NCBI GenBank assembly: GCA_031976395.1
Contig: DALYLJ010000107.1
Coordinates: 1-10,930, forward strand
Source of the DNA: UBA11164 sp002420085
Lineage (GTDB): Bacteria > Pseudomonadota > Gammaproteobacteria > Xanthomonadales > Xanthomonadaceae
Length of the DNA stretch: 10,930 nucleotides
Direction: 5' to 3'
In this document: positions 1 to 6,264 of the stretch, one piece after another
Numbering within the stretch: the stretch's first letter is position 1
How the letters are laid out: every line of letters starts with the position of its first letter
Notes under the pieces: model-generated
What the model was told of the DNA's origin: nothing
The model's input: only the letters and a program-made list of their open reading frames with translations
The model's database searches: none
Translations under genes and position numbers: made by a program

Positions 1-5
1 TGCTG

Positions 6-593
6 ATGATCGACAATTACGACAGTTTCACCTACAACCTCGTGCAGTACCTCCAGGAGTTGGGTGAGGAGGTCCGGGTGGTGCGCAACGACGAGTTGGA
101 CGTGGCCGGGATCGAACGTCTCGCGCCGGAGCGGATCGTGATTTCGCCCGGGCCCTGCACGCCGAACGAGGCCGGCATCTCGGTCGAACTGATCGAGCGT
201 CTGGCCGGGCGGATCCCGATCCTGGGCGTCTGCCTGGGCCATCAGGCGATCGGTCAGGCGTTCGGTGGCAAGGTGGTGCGGGCCGGGACGATCATGCACG
301 GCAAGACGTCGATGATCCGGCATCGCGGTGCGGGGGTGTTCGCTGGTCTGTCCGATCCATTCGAGGCGACCCGCTACCATTCGCTGGTGATCGAACGGGC
401 GTCGCTGCCGGACTGTCTTGAGATCACCGCCTGGACCGAGACCGCCGATGGCGAGTTCGATCAGATCATGGGCGTTCGCCACCGGGCGTTTGCGATCGAG
501 GGGGTGCAGTTCCACCCCGAGTCGATCCTGACCCAGCATGGTCACGCCCTGCTGCGCAATTTCCTGCAACCGGTGCGGCTGGCCGCAGCCTGA
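6..593 (+). CDS. trpG: Anthranilate synthase component II (glutamine amidotransferase), 5' end at window edge
   Basis: This is a class I glutamine amidotransferase. It hydrolyses glutamine and passes ammonia to TrpE, which makes anthranilate from chorismate in tryptophan synthesis; some homologues (PabA) also serve p-aminobenzoate synthesis. Visible motifs are the N-terminal DNYDSFTYNLVQYL, the oxyanion-loop segment PGPCTPNEAG (48-57), the nucleophile elbow GVCLGHQAIG with Cys76, the TrpG/PabA signature MHGKTS (97-102), and FHPES, giving catalytic His170 and Glu172. The 195 aa length is normal for the family. The ATG at 6 is used here, but a CTG codon precedes it in frame and family members often begin one to three residues earlier (MLLMIDNYDSF), so the true start may lie just before the window. 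trpD follows after a 157 bp gap that shows no clear terminator. TrpG is preferred over PabA because of the neighbouring trpD. Confidence 0.95.
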   Translation: MIDNYDSFTYNLVQYLQELGEEVRVVRNDELDVAGIERLAPERIVISPGPCTPNEAGISVELIERLAGRIPILGVCLGHQAIGQAFGGKVVRAGTIMHGKTSMIRHRGAGVFAGLSDPFEATRYHSLVIERASLPDCLEITAWTETADGEFDQIMGVRHRAFAIEGVQFHPESILTQHGHALLRNFLQPVRLAAA

Positions 594-750
594 GCGGGGT
601 CGTCCGGTCCGGAGGCCGTGATCCGACGGACGGTCTGCGATGCGCTCGTGCGCGATTGCACTACGACAGGACATTCGGAACGACGCTGTCTTCGACTTCC
701 CGGCGCCCACCGGTTACCCTTCGATCTTTCGATCCCGGACGTTTCCGACC

Positions 751-1806
751 ATGCCGATCACAGCCCAGGAAGCCCTGCAACGAACCATCGAGCATCGGGA
801 GATCTTCCACGACGAAATGGTCGATCTGATGCGCCAGATCATGCGCGGCGAGATCAGCCACTTGATGGCGGCGGCGATTTTGACCGGTCTGCGAGTCAAG
901 AAGGAAACCATCGGCGAGATTGCCGGTGCGGCTCAGGTGATGCGCGAGTTTGCTGCCCGGGTGACGGTTGCGGATGCCGAGAATTTCGTCGATATCGTCG
1001 GAACCGGCGGCGATGGTGCGCACACCTTCAATATTTCCACGGCCTCGATGTTCGTGGTTGCGGCGGCCGGCGCCAAGGTTGCCAAGCACGGCAATCGTTC
1101 GGTCAGCTCGAAGTCCGGCAGCGCCGATGTACTGGAGGCGCTGGGAGCCGCCATCGATCTACGACCCGAGCAGGTCGCCCGCTGCATCGAGCAGACCGGC
1201 ATCGGGTTCATGTTTGCGCCGGTTCATCATCCAGCGATGAAGAACGTCGCGCCGGTGCGGCGGGAAATGGGGGTGCGCACCCTGTTCAACATTCTCGGTC
1301 CGCTGACCAACCCGGCCGGGGCGCCGAACATCCTGATGGGCGTGTTTCATCCCGATCTGGTCGGTATCCAGGTGCGTGTCCTGCAACGCCTGGGCGCCAG
1401 ACGCGCCCTGGTGGTCTGGGGCCGTGACGGCATGGACGAGATCAGCCTGGGGGCATCGACCCTGGTCGGCGAACTGCTCGACGGCGAGGTTCGCGAGTAT
1501 GAGGTACACCCCGAGGATTTCGGGATCTCGATGGCGGCCAGCCGCAATCTGCAGGTCCAGGATGCCGCAGAGTCCAAGGCGATGTTGCTGCGTGCGCTGG
1601 CTGGCGAGGACGGATTGCCGCGCGAGATCGTCGCACTCAATGCCGGAGCAGCGCTGTATGCGGCCGGTGTCGCCGATTCGATCGCCGAGGGGATCGAGCG
1701 GGCACGGGCAGTGATCGCCGACGGCGGCGCGCGAGCGAAACTGGATGCGTTCGTGGAGGCTACCCGCACGCTCAAGGCGACCGAGTCGATCGAAGTGCAG
1801 CCATGA
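751..1806 (+). CDS. trpD: Anthranilate phosphoribosyltransferase
   Basis: TrpD transfers the phosphoribosyl group of PRPP to anthranilate, the second step of the tryptophan branch, in the cytoplasm. The 351 aa product has the family hallmarks: the glycine-rich PRPP loop GTGGDG (84-89) followed by HTFNIST, the segment KHGNRSVSSKSGSAD (112-126), the anthranilate-site stretch RREMGVRTLFNILGPLTNP (170-188), and the metal-binding pair Asp229-Glu230 in GMDE. The frame is open back to 640, but homology begins at MPITAQEALQRTI, so the ATG at 751 is chosen even though its ribosome binding site is weak. This is a stand-alone TrpD, not fused to TrpG. The stop overlaps the next start (ATGA), so the DUF971 gene downstream is probably translationally coupled. 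No Trp-rich leader peptide is seen in the 157 bp upstream. Confidence 0.96.
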   Translation: MPITAQEALQRTIEHREIFHDEMVDLMRQIMRGEISHLMAAAILTGLRVKKETIGEIAGAAQVMREFAARVTVADAENFVDIVGTGGDGAHTFNISTASMFVVAAAGAKVAKHGNRSVSSKSGSADVLEALGAAIDLRPEQVARCIEQTGIGFMFAPVHHPAMKNVAPVRREMGVRTLFNILGPLTNPAGAPNILMGVFHPDLVGIQVRVLQRLGARRALVVWGRDGMDEISLGASTLVGELLDGEVREYEVHPEDFGISMAASRNLQVQDAAESKAMLLRALAGEDGLPREIVALNAGAALYAAGVADSIAEGIERARAVIADGGARAKLDAFVEATRTLKATESIEVQP

Positions 1807-2159
1807 GCACGCCCCGGCCGACCGAGATCGTGCTGCGCAAGGCCGAGCGGGTGCTTGCGGTCGCCTTTGACAGCGGTGAGCACTTCGACCTGCCGGCCGA
1901 GTACCTGCGGGTCGAGTCGCCGAGTGCCGAGGTGCAGGGGCATGGTCCCGGTCAGAAGGTTCTGGTTGCCGGAAAGCGCCAGGTCACCATCGATGGGATC
2001 GAACCGGTCGGTCACTATGCGGTGCTGTTGCGCTTCTCGGATGGCCATGCCAGTGGCATCTACAGTTGGCAGACCCTGCATCGGCTCGGTCGTGAGCAGG
2101 CCAGCCGCTGGTCGGCCTATCTCGACGCACTGGCCGTCGAGGGGCTGTCGCGTGATTGA
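1803..2159 (+). CDS. DUF971 family protein (gamma-butyrobetaine hydroxylase-like N-terminal domain)
   Basis: A small cytoplasmic protein of 118 aa that is almost entirely one DUF971 domain, the fold also found at the N-terminus of gamma-butyrobetaine hydroxylases and fused to some Mrp/ApbC-type Fe-S carriers. Characteristic stretches are PTEIVLRKAERVL near the N-terminus, the core LPAEYLRVESPSAEVQGHGP, then IEPVGHYAVLLRFSDGHASG, and the terminal GIYSWQTLHRLG. Stand-alone DUF971 proteins have no agreed function; a link to iron-sulfur metabolism is an inference from fusions. The start ATG overlaps the trpD stop by 4 bp. The downstream neighbours are a heme/flavin membrane reductase and a cytochrome, which fits a redox context but does not prove it. 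Confidence 0.9.
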   Translation: MSTPRPTEIVLRKAERVLAVAFDSGEHFDLPAEYLRVESPSAEVQGHGPGQKVLVAGKRQVTIDGIEPVGHYAVLLRFSDGHASGIYSWQTLHRLGREQASRWSAYLDALAVEGLSRD

Positions 2160-2236
2160 ATCGCGGTCATGGCTGGGCGATCCAATTCGGTGGGAGCGGG
2201 GTCTGTGCGGATTCGATCGATCGCAGCGGTGCTGAC

Positions 2237-3553
2237 GTGAAGTCCGGCCCCGCCCTGTTCTGGCTCGGCGTGTATTCGTTGCTGGTGCTGGCGCCGCTGG
2301 TCCTGGCTTTCTCCGGCACGGTGCCAGCATCGGGCGGGTTCGCCTGGGATTTCGCCATGGCCCTGGGCTTTGCCGGGGTTGCCATGGTCGGAGTGCAATT
2401 CGTGTTGACTGCGCGCTTCAAGCGCTTGGCGGCGCCGTTCGGCATCGACATCGTCTACTACGTTCATCGCTATCTGGCAGTCGTACTGCTGGTGCTGGTG
2501 CTTGGCCATGTGATCATCGTCGGCTGGGTCGATCCGGACTCGGTCGGGCCGCTCGACCCGCGCGTGGCGCCGGGCTACATGACGGTCGGTCGGATCGCGC
2601 TGGCGGCGCTGCTGCTGGTGACCCTGACCTCGCTGTGGCGCAAGCGATTGCGCATCGAGTACGACGTGTGGCGACATCTGCATGCCGGACTGGCGGTGCT
2701 GGCACTGGTTGCTGCGGTCGCTCATGTCGCCGGTTCGGGGCACTCTCTCGATACGCCGTTCAAGCGGATTGCCTGGCTCGTGCTGGCTCTGGTCTGGTTG
2801 CTGCCGTTCATCCATGTTCGGATGCTGCGACCGCTGCGCCTGCTGCGACGTCCGTATCGGATCGAATCGGTGCAGCCGGAACACGGCCGGGCGGTCACCA
2901 TCACGGTCGTGCCGGACGGTCATGCCGGGTTCGACTATCGAGCCGGGCAGTTCGCCTGGCTGACCGTGAGAGCCTCGCCATTTGCGTTGCGTGAGCATCC
3001 GTTCTCGTTTTCGTCGAGCCCCAGCCAACCGGGGCGGCTGGCCTTCACGATCAAGGCATTGGGCGATTTCACCGCCGGTCTCGGCGATCTCCGGCCGGGC
3101 GAGCGCGCCCATGTCGATGGCCCCTACGGTGCGTTCGGGTATGGCCGGCACCCACATGCACCGGGCTATGGTTTCATCGCGGGTGGCGTCGGCATCGCGC
3201 CGATCATCAGCATGCTGCACGATCTGGCCGATCGCGGCGATCGTCGCCCATTGGCACTGATCTACTGCAATCGGGTCTGGGACAACGTGATCTTTCGGGA
3301 ACAACTCGATGCCCTGGCCGTGCGCCTCGACCTCCGGGTCTGCCATGTGCTCGGCGAGCCGCCCGAGCAGTGGACCGGGGAGCGGGGGCTGCTGGATGAC
3401 GGGATCGTCGCGCGTCACCTGCCGGAGGGTGCCGCGCGCTGGCATTACTTCGTATGCGGCCCGACCCCGATGATCCGGATCGCCGAGCGTGCCCTGTCGG
3501 CACGGGCAGTGCCGTTGCGCCGCATTCATTCGGAACTCTTTGATCTGGCCTGA
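2237..3553 (+). CDS. Ferric reductase-like transmembrane flavoprotein (COG4097-type ferredoxin reductase family)
   Basis: A membrane flavocytochrome predicted to move electrons from NAD(P)H through FAD to b-type hemes in the membrane. Numbering from GTG 2237 (438 aa): residues 1 to about 200 form some six hydrophobic helices. Two helices carry His pairs spaced 14 residues apart (His77/His91 and His149/His163), the bis-heme pattern of ferric reductase and NADPH-oxidase domains. The FAD-binding barrel follows with HPFSFSSS (254-261) and GPYGAFG (295-301), then the nucleotide-binding domain with GGVGIAPI (316-323), CGP (407-409) and the ending HSELFDLA. The frame is open upstream to a TTG at 2156 that overlaps the DUF971 stop and has GAGGGG 11 nt before it. 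That start would add 27 polar residues unlike the family, so the GTG just before the first helix is preferred, without certainty. The cytochrome c gene begins 5 bp downstream. The physiological acceptor is unknown. Confidence 0.85.
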   Translation: MKSGPALFWLGVYSLLVLAPLVLAFSGTVPASGGFAWDFAMALGFAGVAMVGVQFVLTARFKRLAAPFGIDIVYYVHRYLAVVLLVLVLGHVIIVGWVDPDSVGPLDPRVAPGYMTVGRIALAALLLVTLTSLWRKRLRIEYDVWRHLHAGLAVLALVAAVAHVAGSGHSLDTPFKRIAWLVLALVWLLPFIHVRMLRPLRLLRRPYRIESVQPEHGRAVTITVVPDGHAGFDYRAGQFAWLTVRASPFALREHPFSFSSSPSQPGRLAFTIKALGDFTAGLGDLRPGERAHVDGPYGAFGYGRHPHAPGYGFIAGGVGIAPIISMLHDLADRGDRRPLALIYCNRVWDNVIFREQLDALAVRLDLRVCHVLGEPPEQWTGERGLLDDGIVARHLPEGAARWHYFVCGPTPMIRIAERALSARAVPLRRIHSELFDLA

Positions 3554-3558
3554 CCGAG

Positions 3559-3966
3559 ATGAGAGAGCGCTTGGCCCGCCTGCTCGCCCTGGTCACCGGT
3601 CTGGTGCTGGTCGCGGCTGCCCTGATTCTGGCCGATCGGCGTGGTCGGATCGAGCCGGTGGCCAACCTGCCGCCGCAGTCCGACATCGAGAGCATCGTGC
3701 GCGGACGGCAGCTCTACCTCGAACTGCGCTGTTCCGCCTGCCATGCCGTGGCCGGCGAGGGCAATCTGCGCGCGCCGCTCGATGGCGTCGCGACACGGCT
3801 GGATCGCGTGGCGTTGGGCCAGTGGGTGGTCGCTGATCCTGCCGTGGCCAGCGCCCTGCCGGCGCGCGTGCGGGCGATGAAATCGGATTATCGGGCGTTG
3901 TCGCCGGAGGCGTTCGATGCGCTGCTGGACTATCTGCAAAGCCTGACCGACCCGCCGCCGAACTGA
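3559..3966 (+). CDS. Small c-type cytochrome with N-terminal signal or anchor
   Basis: A 135 aa mono-heme cytochrome c. Residues 9-26 form a hydrophobic segment after a basic start (MRERLARL), acting as an uncleaved anchor or a signal peptide and placing the heme domain in the periplasm. The heme-attachment motif is CSACH (Cys58, Cys61, His62), followed by the glycine-containing loop AVAGEGN. Met107 in RVRAMKSDY is the likely distal axial ligand, and a C-terminal helix (SPEAFDALLDYLQSL) closes the fold, as in class I cytochromes. Its start lies 5 bp after the stop of the membrane flavoreductase, so the two are almost certainly co-transcribed and may be redox partners. A search might name a closer subfamily; only cytochrome c domain membership is clear here. 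Confidence 0.9.
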   Translation: MRERLARLLALVTGLVLVAAALILADRRGRIEPVANLPPQSDIESIVRGRQLYLELRCSACHAVAGEGNLRAPLDGVATRLDRVALGQWVVADPAVASALPARVRAMKSDYRALSPEAFDALLDYLQSLTDPPPN

Positions 3967-3986
3967 GCGTGGGTCGTGTCTTCGCG

Positions 3987-4008
3987 CTTGCCGATTGGCG
4001 TGGGCAAG
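3987..4008. repeat. Inverted repeat between cytochrome c gene and ubiE
   Basis: CTTGCC (3987-3992) and GGCAAG (4003-4008) form a perfect 6 bp inverted repeat with a 10 nt loop, 20 bp after the cytochrome c stop. No T-run follows, so it is a poor intrinsic terminator. It overlaps the candidate -35 box of the ubiE promoter and could be an operator half-site pair, a weak hairpin, or chance. Confidence 0.35.
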
Positions 4009-4018
4009 GGTTCATAAT
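3988..4018 (+). promoter_or_regulatory. Candidate sigma-70 promoter for ubiE
   Basis: TTGCCG (3988-3993) and CATAAT (4013-4018) resemble -35 and -10 boxes with a 19 bp spacer, slightly long. The -10 box ends 6 bp before the ubiE ATG at 4025, so a start 7 nt downstream of it would fall on the A of the start codon and give a leaderless transcript. This reading rests on consensus matching only. Confidence 0.35.
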
Positions 4019-4024
4019 GGTGGG

Positions 4025-4786
4025 ATGAGCGAACAGCCCCCCTCGGACGACACCACCGACTTCGGTTTCCGCACGGTTGCGACCGCCGAGAAACGCCGGC
4101 TGGTCGGGCAGGTGTTCAGTTCCGTGGCCAGCAAGTACGACCTGATGAACGATCTGATGTCGCTGGGCATCCATCGGGTCTGGAAGCGCTATTTCGTCGC
4201 GACCAGCGGCGTCAGGCGCGGTGACCGGGTGCTCGATCTGGCCGGAGGCACCGGCGATATCGCCGCCTTGCTGCGGCCTCGGCTGGGCGAGACCGGCAGC
4301 GTGGTGCTCGGCGATATCAATGCCGAGATGCTGCGGGTCGGCCGCGATCGCCTGATCGATCGTGGCGTGCTGGCCGGCCTCGACTACATCCAGTGCAATG
4401 CCGAAGTCCTGCCGTTCGCCGACGCGACATTCGATCTGGTGACCATCGCCTTCGGGCTGCGCAACGTGACCGACAAGGCGGCTGCACTGGCTGAGATGCG
4501 GCGTGTGCTCAAGCCGGGTGGACGAGCACTGGTGCTGGAGTTTTCCGAGGTTGCCGCGCCCTGGCTGAGACCCCTGTACGACTTCCATTCGTTCGAGGTG
4601 CTGCCACGCCTGGGTCGTCTGATCGCGGGTGATGCCGACAGCTATCGCTATCTCGCGGAATCGATCCGCAAGCACCCGCCCCAGGCGGCGCTGCGCGAGT
4701 TGATGCAGGGCGCCGGCTTCGAGCGTTGCGACTATCGCAACCTGAGTGCCGGAATCGTCGCCATCCACAGCGGTTATCGAATCTGA
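4025..4786 (+). CDS. ubiE: Ubiquinone/menaquinone biosynthesis C-methyltransferase UbiE
   Basis: UbiE uses S-adenosylmethionine to C-methylate the quinone ring (demethylmenaquinone, or 2-polyprenyl-6-methoxy-1,4-benzoquinol in ubiquinone synthesis). The 253 aa product matches the family length. Family landmarks are VFSSVASKYDLMNDLMSLGI with HRVWK (30-54), SAM motif I DLAGGTGDIA (71-80), NAEVLPF (125-131), IAFGLRNVTD (141-150), LKPGGRALVLEFS (162-174), the region YDFHSFEVLPRLGRLIAGD (185-203), and the C-terminal GIVAIHSGYRI. The frame is open to 3995, but the family N-terminus fits the ATG at 4025. AAGGG at 4006-4010 is 14 nt from that start, too far for a normal ribosome binding site. The presence of UbiE shows that the host makes quinones. 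It may be transcribed with the cytochrome operon, from its own promoter, or both. Confidence 0.96.
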   Translation: MSEQPPSDDTTDFGFRTVATAEKRRLVGQVFSSVASKYDLMNDLMSLGIHRVWKRYFVATSGVRRGDRVLDLAGGTGDIAALLRPRLGETGSVVLGDINAEMLRVGRDRLIDRGVLAGLDYIQCNAEVLPFADATFDLVTIAFGLRNVTDKAAALAEMRRVLKPGGRALVLEFSEVAAPWLRPLYDFHSFEVLPRLGRLIAGDADSYRYLAESIRKHPPQAALRELMQGAGFERCDYRNLSAGIVAIHSGYRI

Positions 4787-4812
4787 ATTCAACAGCCAGC
4801 GAGCAGACCGAC

Positions 4813-5115
4813 ATGACATCCCCCGGATTCCACCATGACAGCCTGGCTGCCCGCCTCGGTCAACGGATCACCCTCAGTGATGACCAGGGCAACAGCGTGT
4901 CGCTGAGCCTGGATCGGCTCGCCTGCTCAAGCATGCATGGCCCGGAGTGGGAGTCGTTCGCCCTGATCATGGTCAGTGACGAGCCGATCGCCATGACGCA
5001 GGGGGTCTACCGCATCGCTCACCCGGAGCTTGGCGAACACGACCTGTTCGTGTCGCCGAAGAGCTACAGCGAGTTCGAGATCGTGATCAACCGACGGCGT
5101 TCGTCCCCGGCGTGA
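4813..5115 (+). CDS. DUF6916 family protein
   Basis: A 100 aa protein without signal peptide or membrane segment that resembles the DUF6916 family: an N-terminal F-x-x-x-L-x-x-R-L-G-Q stretch, the central WESFALIMVSDEPIAMTQG, and the C-terminal QGVYRIAHPELGEHDLFVSP (63-82). My recollection is that such small proteins are often encoded beside tail-collar (microcystin-dependent) proteins, which fits the cluster downstream; their function is unknown. The ATG at 4813 is chosen because homology-like sequence starts close to it; the open frame runs further back into ubiE. Its ribosome binding site is weak (GCGAG). Its last 29 bp overlap, tail to tail, the 3' end of the acetyltransferase gene on the other strand. 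Confidence 0.75.
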   Translation: MTSPGFHHDSLAARLGQRITLSDDQGNSVSLSLDRLACSSMHGPEWESFALIMVSDEPIAMTQGVYRIAHPELGEHDLFVSPKSYSEFEIVINRRRSSPA

Positions 5116-5626
5116 TCGGCTGATCTCTGGCCGTGTTCGCCGGGCGCTTCATCAGCAGATAGACCGCGTTGTCGGTTTCTTCCGGCAGGAAGCCGAGACG
5201 CTGGTACAGATGCCGAGCGGGATTGCTGCGCTCGACATGGATCGACAGCGCCAGGCCGTCGCGATCGGCCTCGTCGCACAGGCCGCGCAGCAGCCGGGTG
5301 CCGATCCCCTTGCCTCGATGGTCGGGCAGCAGGGCGATATCGATCACGCGGATTTCCTCAGGCCAGCGATCGACGAACAACCGGCCGATTGCCTGCTGGT
5401 GGTACTCGATGATCGCGTAGCGCGAGGTGTCGTAGTTCTCGGTGTAGTGCCGGTACTGGGCGTTGAACTGCTGGGTGATGAACGGCTCGACCAGATCAGG
5501 CGGCAGCAGACGCAACTCGTCCTCGCGCAGGCTGCGGTAGAGCACGCGCAGAAACGGCAGGTCGGCATCGGTCAGGGGCCGCAGACCGAGCGGGTCGGAG
5601 GCTGGAATTTTCGGGGTGCTTGCCAT
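5087..5626 (-). CDS. GNAT family N-acetyltransferase
   Basis: A 179 aa acetyl-CoA-dependent N-acetyltransferase of the GNAT fold. The sequence shows the N-terminal strand LGLRPLTDADLPFLRVLYRS and the acetyl-CoA pyrophosphate-binding motif A, IALLPDHRGKGIGTRLL with R104-G105-K106-G107-I108-G109. Motif B follows as LSIHVERSNPARHLYQRLGF, which is typical of small-molecule or N-terminal acetyltransferases. The acceptor substrate cannot be inferred. Its start codon (CAT at 5624-5626) lies inside the promoter region of the divergent collar operon, so the two units may be co-regulated. The last residues (from about 171, ITPGTNAVG) lie in the 29 bp overlap with the convergent DUF6916 gene and are probably not part of the conserved fold. 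Position next to the collar genes suggests it could acetylate a component of that system; this is speculation. Confidence 0.9.
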   Translation of the reverse strand: MASTPKIPASDPLGLRPLTDADLPFLRVLYRSLREDELRLLPPDLVEPFITQQFNAQYRHYTENYDTSRYAIIEYHQQAIGRLFVDRWPEEIRVIDIALLPDHRGKGIGTRLLRGLCDEADRDGLALSIHVERSNPARHLYQRLGFLPEETDNAVYLLMKRPANTARDQPITPGTNAVG

Positions 5627-5648
5627 TTTTGTGATTCTGTTCTAGATT
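5620..5648 (+). promoter_or_regulatory. Candidate sigma-70 promoter of the collar operon
   Basis: TTGCCA (5620-5625; five of six matches to TTGACA) and TAGATT (5643-5648; four of six to TATAAT) are separated by an ideal 17 bp. The predicted start of transcription, near 5655, falls on the left arm of the inverted repeat at 5653-5670. The -35 box lies within the first codons of the divergent acetyltransferase gene. Confidence 0.5.
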
Positions 5649-5652
5649 CGCC

Positions 5653-5670
5653 TTGCCAGCTTACTGGCAA
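5653..5670. repeat. Perfect 7 bp inverted repeat at the predicted transcript start of the collar operon
   Basis: TTGCCAG (5653-5659), a CTTA loop and CTGGCAA (5664-5670) form a perfect inverted repeat. It ends 5 nt before the ribosome binding site of the first collar gene. It could be an operator covering +1, or a 5'-terminal mRNA hairpin that affects stability or translation. The same TTGCCA hexamer also forms the -35 box at 5620. Confidence 0.6.
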
Positions 5671-5675
5671 ACCAC

Positions 5676-5681
5676 GGAGGG
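5676..5681 (+). promoter_or_regulatory. Strong ribosome binding site of first collar gene
   Basis: GGAGGG lies 7 nt before the GTG at 5689. It decides this start against the out-of-frame ATG at 5682 and the upstream in-frame TTG at 5653, which sits inside the inverted repeat. Confidence 0.8.
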
Positions 5682-5688
5682 ATGTACG

Positions 5689-6210
5689 GTGGCACAACCT
5701 TTCATCAGCGAAATCCGTCTGTTCGGATTTCCCTTCGCCCCCAAGGGCTGGGCCCTCTGTGAGGGACAAACCCTGTCGATCGCTCAGAATCAGGCGCTGT
5801 TCGCACTGATAGGCACGACCTACGGCGGCAACGGCATGACTACGTTCAATCTTCCAGACCTGCGTGGCCGAACGCCACTGCATACCTCTGCGAGTATCCC
5901 GCTGGGCGCCGTGGCGGGTTCCGAATCGGTGACCCTGATCTCGTCGGAGATGCCGCAGCACACGCATGCGGTGAGTGCGACGAGTGATCAGTCAAACTTT
6001 CGAAACTTCGATGCCGCAGTGTTCGCCTCGGCGATCAACACGCAAGACGGCTTGCCAGTGAATGCCTATGGCAGCGCGACCAACCTTGTGCCCCTGAATG
6101 CTGGGTCGGTCAGTATGACTGGTGGCAATCAGCCACACAGCAATCTTCAGCCGTCCCTGGTGTTGAATTTCTGTATCGCCCTGGTCGGTGTGTTCCCTTC
6201 CCGTAGCTGA
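5689..6210 (+). CDS. Phage tail collar domain protein (microcystin-dependent protein, MdpB-like), copy 1
   Basis: A 173 aa protein of the COG4675/MdpB type, related to the collar or receptor-tip domain of T4 short tail fibres (gp12). Family landmarks are PFISEIRLFGFPFAPKGWAL, CEGQTLSI, QNQALFALIGTTYGGNGMTT, the LPDLRGR turn (55-61), HTHAV with His91 and His93 (the HxH pair that coordinates a metal ion in the trimeric gp12 domain), GGNQPH (145-150) and LNFCIALVGVFPSRS. Residues about 95-140 are variable among the three paralogues. There is no signal peptide or membrane segment. Cys24 and Cys162 are candidates for a disulfide. It starts with GTG behind a strong ribosome binding site and is the first gene of the operon. 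Unlike the other two copies it lacks the G-x-G-P loop after LPDLRGR. Function in non-phage settings is unknown. Confidence 0.9.
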   Translation: MAQPFISEIRLFGFPFAPKGWALCEGQTLSIAQNQALFALIGTTYGGNGMTTFNLPDLRGRTPLHTSASIPLGAVAGSESVTLISSEMPQHTHAVSATSDQSNFRNFDAAVFASAINTQDGLPVNAYGSATNLVPLNAGSVSMTGGNQPHSNLQPSLVLNFCIALVGVFPSRS

Positions 6211-6248
6211 GCGTATACGGCCGTCGGCGCTGACCGTCGACGGACGCA
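6211..6248. repeat. Palindrome-rich spacer between collar copies 1 and 2
   Basis: CGTATACG (6212-6219) is a perfect 8 bp palindrome. CCGTCG (6221-6226) and CGACGG (6238-6243) form a 6 bp inverted repeat with an 11 nt loop, extended by GCGT (6211-6214) against ACGC (6245-6248) with a 6 nt bulge. There is no T-run, so it is not an intrinsic terminator. It could form an intercistronic mRNA hairpin ahead of the ribosome binding site at 6253. Confidence 0.4.
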
Positions 6249-6252
6249 ACCC

Positions 6253-6258
6253 AAGGAG
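6253..6258 (+). promoter_or_regulatory. Ribosome binding site of second collar gene
   Basis: AAGGAG lies 6 nt before the ATG at 6265 and supports that start over the in-frame TTG at 6259, which directly abuts the site. Confidence 0.8.
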
Positions 6259-6264
6259 TTGCAC

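Noticed and set aside
640..750. Earlier trpD start giving 37 extra residues
   Set aside because: The extra N-terminus is unlike TrpD proteins, and the family alignment starts at the ATG at 751.
594..750. Trp attenuator or leader peptide between trpG and trpD
   Set aside because: No short ORF with Trp codons, no terminator hairpin with a T-run and no convincing promoter were found.
2117..3529. 470-codon open frame on the minus strand
   Set aside because: Lies antisense to the well-supported flavocytochrome; composition (Arg, Gln, His-rich, no domain) is typical of a shadow frame in GC-rich DNA.
3593..4819. 408-codon open frame on the minus strand
   Set aside because: Antisense to the cytochrome c and ubiE genes, without any recognisable motif.
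5210..5809. 199-codon plus-strand open frame across the acetyltransferase and operon start
   Set aside because: Antisense to a clear GNAT protein with its motif A, and it runs through the promoter and ribosome binding site of the first collar gene.
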